From positions 1 through 64,000 of the forward strand of contig CAVZSO010000008.1 of assembly GCA_963777975.1 (NCBI GenBank): a stretch of DNA of 64,000 nt, in the 5' to 3' direction. This stretch comes from CSP1-4 sp963777975. GTDB lineage: Bacteria > Chloroflexota > Limnocylindria > Limnocylindrales > CSP1-4. The notes under the pieces are model-generated. The model was not told the origin of the DNA, did no database searches, and saw nothing but the letters and a program-made list of their open reading frames with translations. Within the stretch, counting starts at the first letter, position 1; the number at the start of each line of letters is the position of its first letter. Below are positions 8,550 to 17,790 of the stretch, piece after piece. The translations under genes were made by a program, and so were the position numbers.

Positions 8550-9146
8550 TTAGGGGTTGTTGGCGGTCTGCTCGGCAACGAACGTGAAGGTCGCCGTCGT
8601 GGTCGCGCTCTGGAACGAGGTGTTCGTCCCCAGCGGCAGGCTCCACGCGAAGCAGAGGTTCTGCGTCGCTCCGGAGAGGAGGTCCGATCGTCGGCGTCGG
8701 GCCCCTGTGCGGTGCTTCCGAACGAGGCACCGTTGAGTACGCCGGCGTAGAGGGCTGTTCCGCTGCCGGGCACGTGCCGACCTTGATCGGACAGGTTCAG
8801 CTGGATCTCGCCGGCGAGGCCGTCCGACCGCCGGTGCTGGTGCTGGTCATCGCGTAGCGGAGCGCGCCGCTGCCGTTGTTGGCGACGGTCAGGGTGGCGC
8901 TACCAGCTGTCTCCCGGCAGGATGCCGGTGACCGTGAAGAGCGGCGCCGGAGTGACGCCGAGGACGATCGTGCCCGGTCGTGAACGAGCCGCTCGAGGTG
9001 TCGGTCGAGGTGAAGACCGCCAGCGAGAAGACGCCGGTGCCGAGCGTCAGCAGGGAGAGGCTGAGCAGGAGGGCGATCAGCCCGCGGCGGCGGCGCTTGG
9101 TGCGCTGGTCGGCCTCGAGCGAGACCGGCTGTGAAACGAACTCCAT
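8550..9146 (-). CDS. TasA/camelysin-like secreted protein (several frameshifts)
   Basis: Starts M-E-F-V-S-Q-P, then a basic patch (K-R-R-R-R-G), a hydrophobic helix (L-I-A-L-L-L-S-L-S-L-L-T-L-G) and T-S-T-D-T-S-S-G-S-F-T-T-G. Read across frame slips, the rest has the camelysin/TasA order: L-T-V-A-N-N-G-S-G-A-L-R-Y-A-M, a central A-L-Y-A-G segment, then N-L-C-F-A-W-S-L-P-L and a final T-F-T-F-V-A-E-Q-T-A-N-N-P before TAA at 8550. TasA-family proteins form biofilm fibres or surface proteases; which applies here cannot be told. At least three single-base shifts (about 8680, 8790-8900, 8985) break the frame; sequencing error is likely. It is first in a three-gene secretion unit. Confidence 0.65.
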
Positions 9147-9386
9147 GGTGCGTGTGCCCTTTCTGCAGCCGTCCTCATCGGCACGGCCAGTCATCGGATG
9201 ACGACCGGGCGGTCGTCAGGTCGCGTGGGTCCTTGACCCGCGAGGCCGGCAAAGGCACCGCGTGGTGGTCGGGTGTATGGAACGCTGCGGATGGGGCCGA
9301 GGGTATGACCCGGAGGGGCAACGGCGGCAGTACCATCGTTCGACGGCCCCGACCCCGGGCGTCGCGATCTTGGCGCCTGGCGAGGG

Positions 9387-11795
9387 TCAGGCCGGTCCGC
9401 TCTCGCGCATCGGGCTCGTCGAGAAGCGCGCCTGACGTGGCGATGGCGCCACCCGAGCCAGGATCTGCTCCACGTCGACGGGGCCTTCGGCCAGGGACTC
9501 GGAGGGTCGACCGAGCAGGTAGCCCTGCGCCGCCTTGGCGCCCAGGTCGCGCACGACCTTGAACTGCTCAGGCGTCTCGACGCCCTCGGCCACGACCATG
9601 GCACCCCAGCGGCCGGCGAGGTCGATGAGAGAACGAAGCACCGCCAGCGATGAGTCGCGCATCGCGCCACCCTGGACGAGCGACAGGTCGACCTTGACGA
9701 TGTCGAAGTCGAGCTGGCTGAGCAGACGGAGCCCGGCGTTGCCGGCACCGACGTCATCGGCCGCCAGGCGGAAGCCGAGCGCGCGGCAGGCCTCGAGGCT
9801 GGCTCGCAGCTGCTCCATGTCCTCGACCACCTCGCGCTCGGTCAGCTCGAGGATGACGCGATCGGTCGTGATGCCCTGGTCGGCCAGGATGTCGGCCAGG
9901 CGCCGCGCCTGGAAGTCGGGACCCTCGAGCGAACGCGGCGAGAGGTTGATGCTGACCAGCCGGTCGGGCTCGATGGCGGCTGCGCCGGCGGCCACGACCT
10001 CGAAACAGGCCATGTCCAGCTCGACCACGCGATCGCAGGCGGCGGCCGCCGCGAAGAGGCTGCCCGGGTCGGCGAAGCCGGCGTCGGCCGTCGGTCGGAC
10101 GAGGCCCTCGTAGCCCAGGACGCGCCCCGACTCGAGGTCGATGATGGGCTGGAAGACGGGTCGCAGGGATCGACGCTGGATGACATCGCCGACGCGGTCG
10201 ACGACGGCGGCGCCGGCCGAGGCGTGCTGCGGCCGGTGCCGGGCCGGGTCATAGATCTCGACCGCGGCGCGACCGTGTCGCTTGGCCCAGAAGAGCGCGG
10301 CGTCGGCGGCCGCGAAGAGCTCGCCTGCTTCAGGCGCCACGAGCGGCGTCGACGCCACGCCGGCCGAGAAGGCCAGCGACCGGCCCAGCGGGCTCGTGTC
10401 GTTCGGGCGGAGGGCGGCCTCGAGCAAGCGCTGGGCGAGGATGAGACCGCTGGCCGCGTCGGCGTGCGGCATGACGATGGCGAACTCGTCACCGCCGACC
10501 CGGTAGGCACGATCGGTCGACCTGATGGTGGCTGCCATCAGGGCGCCGAAGCCGCGCAGCAGCTCATCGGCGGCGCCGTGGCCGGTGGCGTCGTTGACCC
10601 GCTTGAAGTCATCGAGATCGATGAGCACGAGGGCGGTCGACGTGCCGTGACGACGCGAGAGCTCGGCCTCGCGGGCGGATGCTTCCTGCCACGCCCGATG
10701 GTTGCCAAGGCCGGTCAGCGGGTCGGTCAGGGCATCGACCTTGGCCCGCTCGTACAGCCGGCGCAGCTCGATGCGCGACCGCTCGAGCTCGGCCGCCGGT
10801 CGCATGACCTGGCGCGACATCCAGAGGATGAGCACGAAGAGCACGCCGATCAGCGCTGCCAGCGGCACGAGCAGATGCAGGGGCAGGTAGCCGGCCGGTC
10901 TGGCGACGACCAGCGCCCAATCGCTGAAGGTCGGGGCGGTCTCGCGGAGTGGCGACATGCCCACGCTCCAGCCATCCGAGAAGAGCGTGGCGACGACTTC
11001 GCCGGCGCGATCCAGGGCACCGAACACGGCGCGATCGAGGCGTGGCAGGCCGGCGGCCGCGACGTCGGCCGGGTCGCCTGTCGTGGCGCGACTGTCCGCG
11101 ATGACGTCGCCGCTGGCGGCATCGACGATCAGCGCGTAGCCACCGTCCGGGCTGGTCGCCGAGCCCGTCGCGAGGAGTCGGACGAGTGGCAGCTCGAAGG
11201 CGACCATGCCGACCGAGCGGCCAGCATCATCGACGATCGGCGTCGCGAGCACGACACGCGGATCCCCATCGGGACCCTCGAAGGGCTTCGAGCGGATCAC
11301 CTCACCGACGCGCAGCGCGAGCACGTCGGCCGACCGGATCGGTGAGGCGCCGGCGGCACCCTGCGAGTCGGCTCGGGTCAGCTCGCCGTCACGCACGTGG
11401 ATCCGCTCTGAGCCGTCGGCGGCGATGACCGAGATGTGCAGGACGGACGGGCCGGCGCCGATCGCCATCGCCGACAGCCGGCGGTCGGAGAGGGTGGCCG
11501 ACGCTCCCGGCCGAACGGCTTCGACGACGGCGCTGTTCGCAGCCGCCATGAGCAGGGCGCTTCGGGCACGCTCGAGCTCGCTGCCGACGCCCGCCGCGAG
11601 GGTGGTGCTGGCAGCAGCCACCCTGGCCTGCTCGCCGTCCCGGTCGGCGCTGTCGATGGCCGTGACGACGACCAGTCCGAGCGCGAGCGGAAGGATGGCG
11701 GTGGCCAGCAGGACGAGCGCCAACCGAACGCGAACGAGCCGAAGGGGCTCAGCCGCGCGGGTCGGGCCCGCCGTGCGGGAGCGGCGGAACCTCAC
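9387..11795 (-). CDS. Membrane GGDEF-EAL protein with extracytoplasmic sensor (c-di-GMP turnover)
   Basis: An 802-residue protein. A first membrane helix lies at ~residues 23-45, then a ~270-residue periplasmic region of Cache-like character (V-L-H-I-S-V-I-A-A-D-G-S), a second helix (L-L-V-P-L-A-A-L-I-G-V-L-F-V), GGDEF (R-V-G-G-D-E-F-A-I intact) and EAL. The EAL part keeps the key residues: E-G-L-V-R, L-E-L-T-E-R-E, A-A-D-D-V-G-A-G, I-V-K-V-D and V-A-E-G-V-E-T. Both cyclase and phosphodiesterase activities are therefore possible. It is a paralogue of the protein at 14.5-16.2 kb; they share the C-terminal halves but not the sensor. Confidence 0.9.
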   Translation of the reverse strand: MRFRRSRTAGPTRAAEPLRLVRVRLALVLLATAILPLALGLVVVTAIDSADRDGEQARVAAASTTLAAGVGSELERARSALLMAAANSAVVEAVRPGASATLSDRRLSAMAIGAGPSVLHISVIAADGSERIHVRDGELTRADSQGAAGASPIRSADVLALRVGEVIRSKPFEGPDGDPRVVLATPIVDDAGRSVGMVAFELPLVRLLATGSATSPDGGYALIVDAASGDVIADSRATTGDPADVAAAGLPRLDRAVFGALDRAGEVVATLFSDGWSVGMSPLRETAPTFSDWALVVARPAGYLPLHLLVPLAALIGVLFVLILWMSRQVMRPAAELERSRIELRRLYERAKVDALTDPLTGLGNHRAWQEASAREAELSRRHGTSTALVLIDLDDFKRVNDATGHGAADELLRGFGALMAATIRSTDRAYRVGGDEFAIVMPHADAASGLILAQRLLEAALRPNDTSPLGRSLAFSAGVASTPLVAPEAGELFAAADAALFWAKRHGRAAVEIYDPARHRPQHASAGAAVVDRVGDVIQRRSLRPVFQPIIDLESGRVLGYEGLVRPTADAGFADPGSLFAAAAACDRVVELDMACFEVVAAGAAAIEPDRLVSINLSPRSLEGPDFQARRLADILADQGITTDRVILELTEREVVEDMEQLRASLEACRALGFRLAADDVGAGNAGLRLLSQLDFDIVKVDLSLVQGGAMRDSSLAVLRSLIDLAGRWGAMVVAEGVETPEQFKVVRDLGAKAAQGYLLGRPSESLAEGPVDVEQILARVAPSPRQARFSTSPMRESGPA

Positions 11796-12075
11796 GATGT
11801 GCGTTCCTTGGGCATCGGCCTCGTTCCACGTATGGCCCCCCAGGCCGTCTCCTGCGACGAACCACAGCCGCCCCTGACGTCAGGAAGGAGCGGTGGAGCG
11901 GCGAGGCACCATCCAACCCGATATCGCGCCGAAGCGCCATGTGACGACCGGCGAGGGCGGTTGGTACCAAGGTCCCGACGCACGCGCAGCGGGGCGGGCG
12001 CGCGGGATGGAACGCGGCCTCGCGCCGTGGGTGCGCGACCGATGGATCCGCGACGCGGACGCGCTCCCCTGCCCG

Positions 12076-13522
12076 CTACATCGGCTCGGCGAGGACCATG
12101 ATGCGGATCTCGGTCATGTCTTCGATCGCCCAGCGCAGGCCTTCGCGACCGATGCCCGGAGTCCTTGACGCCGCCGTAGGGCATGTGATCGATCCGATAG
12201 GTCGGCACATCGTTGACGATGACGCCACCGACGTCGAGCTCTTCGAACGCGCGCCGCGCATGTGCCAGGTCGTTCGTGAAGACACCCGTCTGCAGCCCGT
12301 AGTCGGAGTCGTTGACGCCGCGGATCGCCTCGTCGAAGTCGTCGAACCGGAAGGCGACGACGACCGGCGCAAAGGCCTCGGCCGAGCAGACCTGAGCCTG
12401 GGGCGGGACGTCGGCCAGGATGGTGGCCGGGAAGAAGGCGCCTTCGGCGCGGCCGCCGGTGATGACCCGACCGCCGAGCGCGACGGCCTCCTCGACCCAG
12501 CGCTGCGTCCGTTGCGCCTGCGCCTCCTCGACCATCGGGCCGAGCACCGTCTCGGGATCGAGCGGGTCGCCGGCGCGCAGGCTTTGCGCTCCCTCGGTCA
12601 GGCGCTCCATGAACGGATCCCAGATCTCGGCATGGACGAACATGCGCTGGACGCTGATGCAGACCTGGCCGGCGTAGGTGAAGGCGCCGACGAGGATGCG
12701 CTTGACGGCCCAGTCGAGATCGGCCGTGCGGTCGACGATGACGCCGGCGTTGCCACCCAGCTCGAGGACGACGCGCTTCTTGCCCGCGCGGGCCTTCATC
12801 CGCCAACCGACCGCCGGGCTGCCGGTGAACGTCAGCAGCTTGAAGCGCTCATCAGCAACCATCCGGTCGCCGAGCTCGCGGCTCATGGGCAGGATGCTCA
12901 CCGCTCCTCGCGGCAGGCCTGTCTCGGCCACGATCTCGGCCACGGTCAGCATCGTGAGCGGATCCTTGGACGGCGGCTTGAGGACGATCGAGCAGCCGGC
13001 GGCGATGGCGGGCGCGAGCTTGTGGGCGGCCAGGTTGAGCGGGAAGTTGAAGGGGCTGATGGCGGCCACCGGTCCGATCGGGAAGCGGCGCGTGATGCCC
13101 AGGCGACCGCGCGACGAGGGCATCAGGTCGAGTGGGATCGTCTCACCGGTCATCCGCTCGGCTTCCTCGGCGCCAAGGCGGAAGGTCAGCACGGCACGAT
13201 CGACCTCGACCAGCGCGTCGCGGATCGGCTTGCCGGCCTCGAGGGCGATCGTCCGACCCAGCTCCTCGCGTCTGGCCTTGATGCCCGCGCTGATCTCGCG
13301 CAGGACTCGACCACGTTCGTAGGCGGGCAGGCGCCGGGTCTCCTCGAACGCGGTCACGGCGGCGTCGACGGCCGCGTCGTACTGCTCGGGCGTGGCGGTG
13401 TACGTTCGGCCGGCCGGCGCGTCCGGATGGGCCGGATCACTGACCTCCAGGATGTCGGGCGAGGTGACCCACTGTCCGGCAAGGTAGATCGGATGCGGCG
13501 TGGTGCCAGTGGTCGTGGTCAT
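12076..13522 (-). CDS. NAD(P)-dependent aldehyde dehydrogenase (C-terminal frameshift)
   Basis: An ALDH-superfamily enzyme oxidising an aldehyde to an acid or acyl product in the cytoplasm. Seen in order: I-S-P-F-N-F-P-L-N (cofactor-binding Asn), L-K-P-P-S-K-D-P, T-F-T-G-S-P-A-V-G, catalytic Glu in V-L-E-L-G-G-N-A, catalytic Cys in G-Q-V-C-I-S-V-Q-R, and A-E-A-F-A-P-V-V. Near 12160 the frame slips; the last part (G-I-G-R-E-G-L-R-W-A-I-E-D-M-T-E) is in another frame and ends at 12076. Length ~480 residues is normal. The substrate cannot be named from sequence; succinate-semialdehyde- or lactaldehyde-type enzymes look alike. The 280-bp gap to the next gene shows nothing clear. Confidence 0.85.
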
Positions 13523-13597
13523 GGCGCCGATTGTAGGCCGAAGCCCGTCACGGCCGGTGTCTCCGTGAGTTGCATCGCGGCCGCTATGCTGGCCGGG

Positions 13598-14425
13598 ATG
13601 ACCGACGCCGACGCACAGCCGACCCTCCGCGAGCGCCTCCTCGTGCGCCCTGGCCGCAAGATCGACCTCGCGGCGTTCGATCCGGGCGATACCTTCGGGC
13701 ATCAGAAGGCCGGCGCGCTCGAGGAGCTGGCACGCGGCGTCGACCGCCTGACCGACCTGCAGGAGCGCCTCTGGGCGAACGGACGCCAGGCCGTCCTCGT
13801 CATCCTCCAGGGCATCGACACGGCCGGCAAGGACGGCACCATCCGCCATGTGATGGGCGCGTTCAACCCGCAGGGCTGCGACGTCGTCGGGTTCAAGGTC
13901 CCGACGCCCGAAGAGTTGGCCCATGACTTCCTCTGGCGGGCCCACAAGGCGGTGCCACCGAAGGGCAGCGTCGCCATCTTCAACCGCTCGCACTACGAGG
14001 ACGTGCTCGTGGTCCGGGTCCACGAGCTGGTGCCGGCGTCGGTCTGGCGGCAGCGGTATGGGCAGATCAACGAGTTCGAGCAGCTGCTCAGCGAGACCGG
14101 CACGACGATCGTCAAGTTCTTCCTGCTCATCGACCAGGACGAGCAGAAGGAGCGGCTCCAGGCGCGGCTCGACGACCCGACCAAGCGCTGGAAGTTCTCG
14201 AGCGCCGACCTCGAGGAGCGCAAGCGCTGGGACCAGTACATGGCGGCCTACGAGGAGATGCTCGAGCGCTGCTCGCCGAAGAACGCGCCCTGGTATGTCA
14301 TCCCATCGAACCGCAAGTGGTTCCGGAACCTGGCCGTGGCGGACATCCTGGCCGACACGCTCGACGACCTGCACCTGCCGTATCCAAAGGCCGAGGAAGG
14401 GCTCGACGCGGTCGTCGTCGAGTAG
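13598..14425 (+). CDS. ppk2: Polyphosphate kinase 2 family protein
   Basis: A ~275-residue PPK2 enzyme that moves phosphate between polyphosphate and nucleotides. It has the P-loop G-I-D-T-A-G-K-D-G-T-I, then F-N-R-S-H-Y-E-D-V-L (Walker B region) and K-R-W-K-F-S-S-A-D-L-E-E-R, characteristic of the family; the C-terminus has W-Y-V-I-P-S-N-R-K-W-F-R-N. Which direction it favours, and whether AMP or (d)NDP is the acceptor, cannot be decided by eye. ATG at 13598 was chosen; an in-frame ATG at 13586 is also possible. It is divergent from the aldehyde dehydrogenase (75 bp apart) and converges on the GGDEF-EAL gene. Confidence 0.9.
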   Translation: MTDADAQPTLRERLLVRPGRKIDLAAFDPGDTFGHQKAGALEELARGVDRLTDLQERLWANGRQAVLVILQGIDTAGKDGTIRHVMGAFNPQGCDVVGFKVPTPEELAHDFLWRAHKAVPPKGSVAIFNRSHYEDVLVVRVHELVPASVWRQRYGQINEFEQLLSETGTTIVKFFLLIDQDEQKERLQARLDDPTKRWKFSSADLEERKRWDQYMAAYEEMLERCSPKNAPWYVIPSNRKWFRNLAVADILADTLDDLHLPYPKAEEGLDAVVVE

Positions 14426-14452
14426 GCGGGCGCCCGAGACCCACGCCGTCGC

Positions 14453-16162
14453 CTAGCTGGCCGCGGGCACCTCGTCCTCGACATCGTCTTCGTCGGGTGC
14501 CGGCAGCAGGTCGTTCCGCCAACGGACCGAGCCGATCAGCTCATCGAGGTCGACGGGTTCGGCTCGGGGCCGGTCGGCGGGGCGACCGACGAGGTAGCCC
14601 TGGACGGCCGAGATGCCAAGACCTCGGACGACCTCGAGCTGCGAGGGCGTCTCGACACCCTCGGCCACGATCTTGGCGCCCCAGCGGTCGGCCAGGTCGC
14701 GCAACGCGCGCAATACGGCTCGCGATGACTCCTCGAGGACGCCGACCTGGACCAGGCTGAGGTCGATCTTGACGATGTCGAAGCGGATCTGGCTGAGCAG
14801 CCGAAGGCCGGCATTGCCGGCGCCCACGTCGTCGGCCGCCAGACGGAAGCCGGCTGCCCGGCAGGCGGCGATGGACTCTCGCAGGCGCGCCATATCCTCG
14901 ACGGTCTCGCGCTCGGTCAGCTCGAGCACGACTCGGTCGGGGGTCACCCCATGATCGCGGAAGAGCGCCACCAGGTCGGCGGCGTGGAACTGGTCCGTCT
15001 CCATCGTGCGCGGTGACAGGTTGGCGGCGAGGTACTGGTTCGGCCCCAGCTCGTTCGCGTGGCTGGCCACGACCGCGATGCTGGCCATGTCCAGCTCGAC
15101 CGTCCGCCCGATGACCTCGGCGGCGGTGAAGAGGCTGTTCGCATCAGCGAAGCCCGAGCCCGGCAACGGACGGACGAGACCTTCGAATCCGATCGGCGTG
15201 CCGGTCGTGAGGCTGAAGATCGGCTGGTAGACGGGCCGCAGGAGGCGCTGGTCGGCGACGGCCGCGACTGCCGCCGCGAGCTCCGGCGTCGTGCGCGCGT
15301 CACCGGCGCTGCCGTGTCGCAGGGGGTCGAAGACCTGGATATCCGTCCGACCATGTCGCTTGCACCAGTAGAGCGCCGCGTCGGCCTGGCGGAAGAGCTG
15401 CCCGCTGTCCCCAGTCTCGGGGGCCAATCCGGCGACGCCGCCGGAGAAGGACAACTCAGGGACCGTACGCTCGTCATCGGTCTCGACCGCCGCCGCGAGG
15501 AGCCGTCTTGCGATGGCGAAGGCGGCCGTCGCATCCGTGTTCGGCATGAGGACTGCGAACTCGTCGCCGCCGACCCGGAACGCCCGATCGGCATGGCGAG
15601 TCGACGTGATGAGCAGCCGTCCCATCGCCGCTAGCGCGTCGTCACCGCCGGCGTGGCCGCGCTCGTCGTTGATCCGCTTCAGGTCGTCGAGGTCGAGGAG
15701 CAGCAGGGCCAGAGGCGCGGCCGCCCCCTGCGCGTCGGAGACCGTTCGCGCGAGCTCCTCCTGGAATGCGCGGTGGTTACCGAGCCCGGTCAGCGGATCG
15801 AGCAACGCCGTCAGCCGGGCGCGGTCGTATTCCTGGCGGAAGTGGTCGCGGGCGGCCTCGAGGCGCTCTGCCGGGGCCAGGATCGCGCGCGCAAGGATGA
15901 CCATCAGCAACGGCAGCGCGACGCCGATGATGACCACGCGCAGGAAGGCGATGACTGGCTGGACGTCGCCCTCACCCGACTCGAGGTCGCCGAGAAGTGT
16001 CCAGAGCAGGACTTGCGAGGCGAAGATGACGGCGAGGGCCAGCACCAAGCGGCGGCGGACCGATGCTACCCCGATGCCATCGGTCTCGTCGTCGACCTCG
16101 CCGTTCCAGTCGAGGACGGCCACGTGCGGTATCCAAACCCCCGGTAGACGAGCGTCGACCAT
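14453..16162 (-). CDS. Membrane GGDEF-EAL protein
   Basis: A 569-residue protein. Two membrane helices (~residues 37-55 and 70-93) enclose a very short loop, so no large external sensor is present. GGDEF has the intact R-V-G-G-D-E-F-A-V core. The EAL domain keeps F-E-G-L-V-R, L-E-L-T-E-R-E-T, A-A-D-D-V-G-A-G, I-V-K-I-D and V-A-E-G-V-E-T, so it could both make and degrade c-di-GMP. It closely resembles the C-terminal half of the protein at 9.4-11.8 kb on the same strand, pointing to duplication followed by sensor exchange. Start ATG 16162; a later start closer to the first helix is possible. Confidence 0.88.
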   Translation of the reverse strand: MVDARLPGVWIPHVAVLDWNGEVDDETDGIGVASVRRRLVLALAVIFASQVLLWTLLGDLESGEGDVQPVIAFLRVVIIGVALPLLMVILARAILAPAERLEAARDHFRQEYDRARLTALLDPLTGLGNHRAFQEELARTVSDAQGAAAPLALLLLDLDDLKRINDERGHAGGDDALAAMGRLLITSTRHADRAFRVGGDEFAVLMPNTDATAAFAIARRLLAAAVETDDERTVPELSFSGGVAGLAPETGDSGQLFRQADAALYWCKRHGRTDIQVFDPLRHGSAGDARTTPELAAAVAAVADQRLLRPVYQPIFSLTTGTPIGFEGLVRPLPGSGFADANSLFTAAEVIGRTVELDMASIAVVASHANELGPNQYLAANLSPRTMETDQFHAADLVALFRDHGVTPDRVVLELTERETVEDMARLRESIAACRAAGFRLAADDVGAGNAGLRLLSQIRFDIVKIDLSLVQVGVLEESSRAVLRALRDLADRWGAKIVAEGVETPSQLEVVRGLGISAVQGYLVGRPADRPRAEPVDLDELIGSVRWRNDLLPAPDEDDVEDEVPAAS

Positions 16163-16349
16163 GCGGCCGATGCGAGAACGACGTTGTAGCGCGGCACCGC
16201 GTTTTGGGACAGACCCTTGTGGTACCGGTCGATGGCGCGAATTGGCCTAGGTCGGAGGGTCAGTGAGGCGGGACCTTCGGGCCATTCGCCGCACGAAGCG
16301 CCGCTGCTACGGTCGACACGAACGTTCATCAGGGGTGCCTCGACGCAAC

Positions 16350-17726
16350 ATGTCCACGACGACCGATCGATCGACCTCAAGCCGATGGCTTGGCGTCGCC
16401 ATCGCTGCCGTCATGCTCGCGCTCACGATCCTGCTCGCCGGCCCGGCTCCGGCAGGCGCGGCCAGCTGCAATGGCGCCTCACATACACCGGCACTCTCGA
16501 ACGGCACCGTCTCGCCCGGTAGCGGTACGACCTCGACGAACTTCGCCTTCTCCGTCACCTATCGCGATAGCGGCGGCTGTGCGCCGTCGAGCGTCGTGGC
16601 TGTGATCTCCGGGATCGGCACGCTCGCCATGTCGGCATCCGGTTCGAGCTGGAAGGCCGGCGTGACCTTCAGCGCCAGCACCAAGCTGGCGCCTGGCTCG
16701 TACGCGTATAGCTTCACCGCGACAAGTGGCACCGGTGGTGGCCAGAAGACCGTGTCGCTGTCCGGTGTCTCGCCGAACAGCATCACCGTCACCCCACCCG
16801 CGACGCCGAAGCCAACACCGAAGCCCACGCCGAAACCGACCCCGAAGCCGACACCAAAGCCCGTCGCAACCTCGAGGCCCAGGCCCAGCGGGACCAGCAA
16901 GCCCAAGCCGAAGCCGACCCAACGTCCGAGCAGCCGATCGACGGCCACGCCGGGCTCGACGCCCGACCCGACGAGCACCGGGACGCTGGGCCCGACCGCC
17001 GGGCCGACGCCGACGCCATCTGAACGCGCCATCGCCATCGCTCCCGGACTTCGCGGAGTTGACGGCTCGGGTGGCGGCTCGCCGCCCGACCTGCCCGGCG
17101 GCGGGAGCTTCGGCAACCCATTCGACGGCATCCCGTGGCTGCCATCCATCCTCTTGACATCCTTCTCAGCGATCGGCGGCATCGTGCTCTTCGCATTCCT
17201 GGCGTCGCGACCGCGGCGCAGGATGGAGGCCGTCAGTGCCGGCCCGATGGATCTCATCGAGGCGCCCGCGCCGACAGGTCAACCGGCGCTCATCGCTATC
17301 GCGGCGGCTGCGGCACCAGACACGCCGTACCAGGAGCTGGACATGCCGCGTTGGCGGCGACCGTCCCTCCAGGCGGCGCGCAAGGCCTCGACGCGCGACA
17401 TCCCCGACCACGCCCCGATGATGTTTGCGGCACCGGCCGCTGCGGCCACCCGGCGTGCCCGCGTGACCTACCGACTCGTGCGCGCGTACGACCAGCCTGA
17501 TGAGATCCGCGGCGTTGAAGTCGCCTGGCTCGACCGCGGCGACGAGGTCGAGATCGTCGCCGAGCAGGGCCGCTACGCCTTCGTCCGCACCCCCAATGGC
17601 GCGGCCGGCTGGGTGCACCGGACGACGATCACGGAGATCGACGAGCGGCAGATGGCCGAGGACGCCAAGTGGGAACGTCTCGAGCCCAGCGACGACGATC
17701 CGCCTTCGTGGTCGATCATCCACTGA
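16350..17726 (+). CDS. Secreted/anchored Pro-rich protein with C-terminal SH3-like domain
   Basis: ~458 residues from ATG 16350. A signal peptide (V-A-I-A-A-V-M-L-A-L-T-I-L-L-A ... A-G-A-A) is followed by a beta-rich domain of ~110 residues with two Cys, a Pro/Lys/Thr spacer with PKPT repeats, a Ser/Thr/Pro linker and a second membrane helix (I-L-L-T-S-F-S-A-I-G-G-I-V-L-F-A-F-L-A), leaving a cytoplasmic tail. The last ~80 residues have an SH3b look: V-T-Y-R-L-V-R-A-Y-D ... W-L-D-R-G-D-E-V-E-I-V ... G-A-A-G-W-V-H-R. An SH3b fold on the cytoplasmic side of the second helix is unusual, so the topology is uncertain. The function is unknown; a cell-envelope role is inferred. Confidence 0.65.
   Translation: MSTTTDRSTSSRWLGVAIAAVMLALTILLAGPAPAGAASCNGASHTPALSNGTVSPGSGTTSTNFAFSVTYRDSGGCAPSSVVAVISGIGTLAMSASGSSWKAGVTFSASTKLAPGSYAYSFTATSGTGGGQKTVSLSGVSPNSITVTPPATPKPTPKPTPKPTPKPTPKPVATSRPRPSGTSKPKPKPTQRPSSRSTATPGSTPDPTSTGTLGPTAGPTPTPSERAIAIAPGLRGVDGSGGGSPPDLPGGGSFGNPFDGIPWLPSILLTSFSAIGGIVLFAFLASRPRRRMEAVSAGPMDLIEAPAPTGQPALIAIAAAAAPDTPYQELDMPRWRRPSLQAARKASTRDIPDHAPMMFAAPAAAATRRARVTYRLVRAYDQPDEIRGVEVAWLDRGDEVEIVAEQGRYAFVRTPNGAAGWVHRTTITEIDERQMAEDAKWERLEPSDDDPPSWSIIH
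16805..16864 (+). repeat. Tandem PKPT-coding repeat
   Basis: Five near-identical 12-bp units (ccgaagccnacn) encoding Pro-Lys-Pro-Thr in the spacer of the SH3 protein. Wobble positions differ between copies, so it is an old or selected repeat rather than a fresh slippage product. It probably forms an extended wall-spanning spacer. Confidence 0.8.
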
Positions 17727-17790
17727 CGTCGCGCGCAGACGCCCGGGAGCATGCGGTCCATCTGAGTCTCGGAGCGTTCTTCGGCTGATC

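Noticed and set aside
9147..9386. Possible c-di-GMP riboswitch upstream of the TasA-like gene
   Set aside because: The GGGTC/GACCC hairpin (about 9226-9240) and a CAAAGGC string look suggestive, but the GEMM core order and tetraloop-receptor pairing are absent on both strands.
11792..14374. An 860-codon minus-strand open frame
   Set aside because: It joins antisense PPK2 sequence to the aldehyde dehydrogenase and runs past the dehydrogenase's frameshift into non-coding sequence. The real gene is 12076-13522.
12098..14425. A 775-codon plus-strand open frame
   Set aside because: Its first 500 codons are antisense to the aldehyde dehydrogenase, with no family motifs. Only the part from 13598 (PPK2) is convincing.
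16805..16864. CRISPR-like short repeats
   Set aside because: The units are 12 bp, contiguous, in frame and encode PKPT; there are no spacers.
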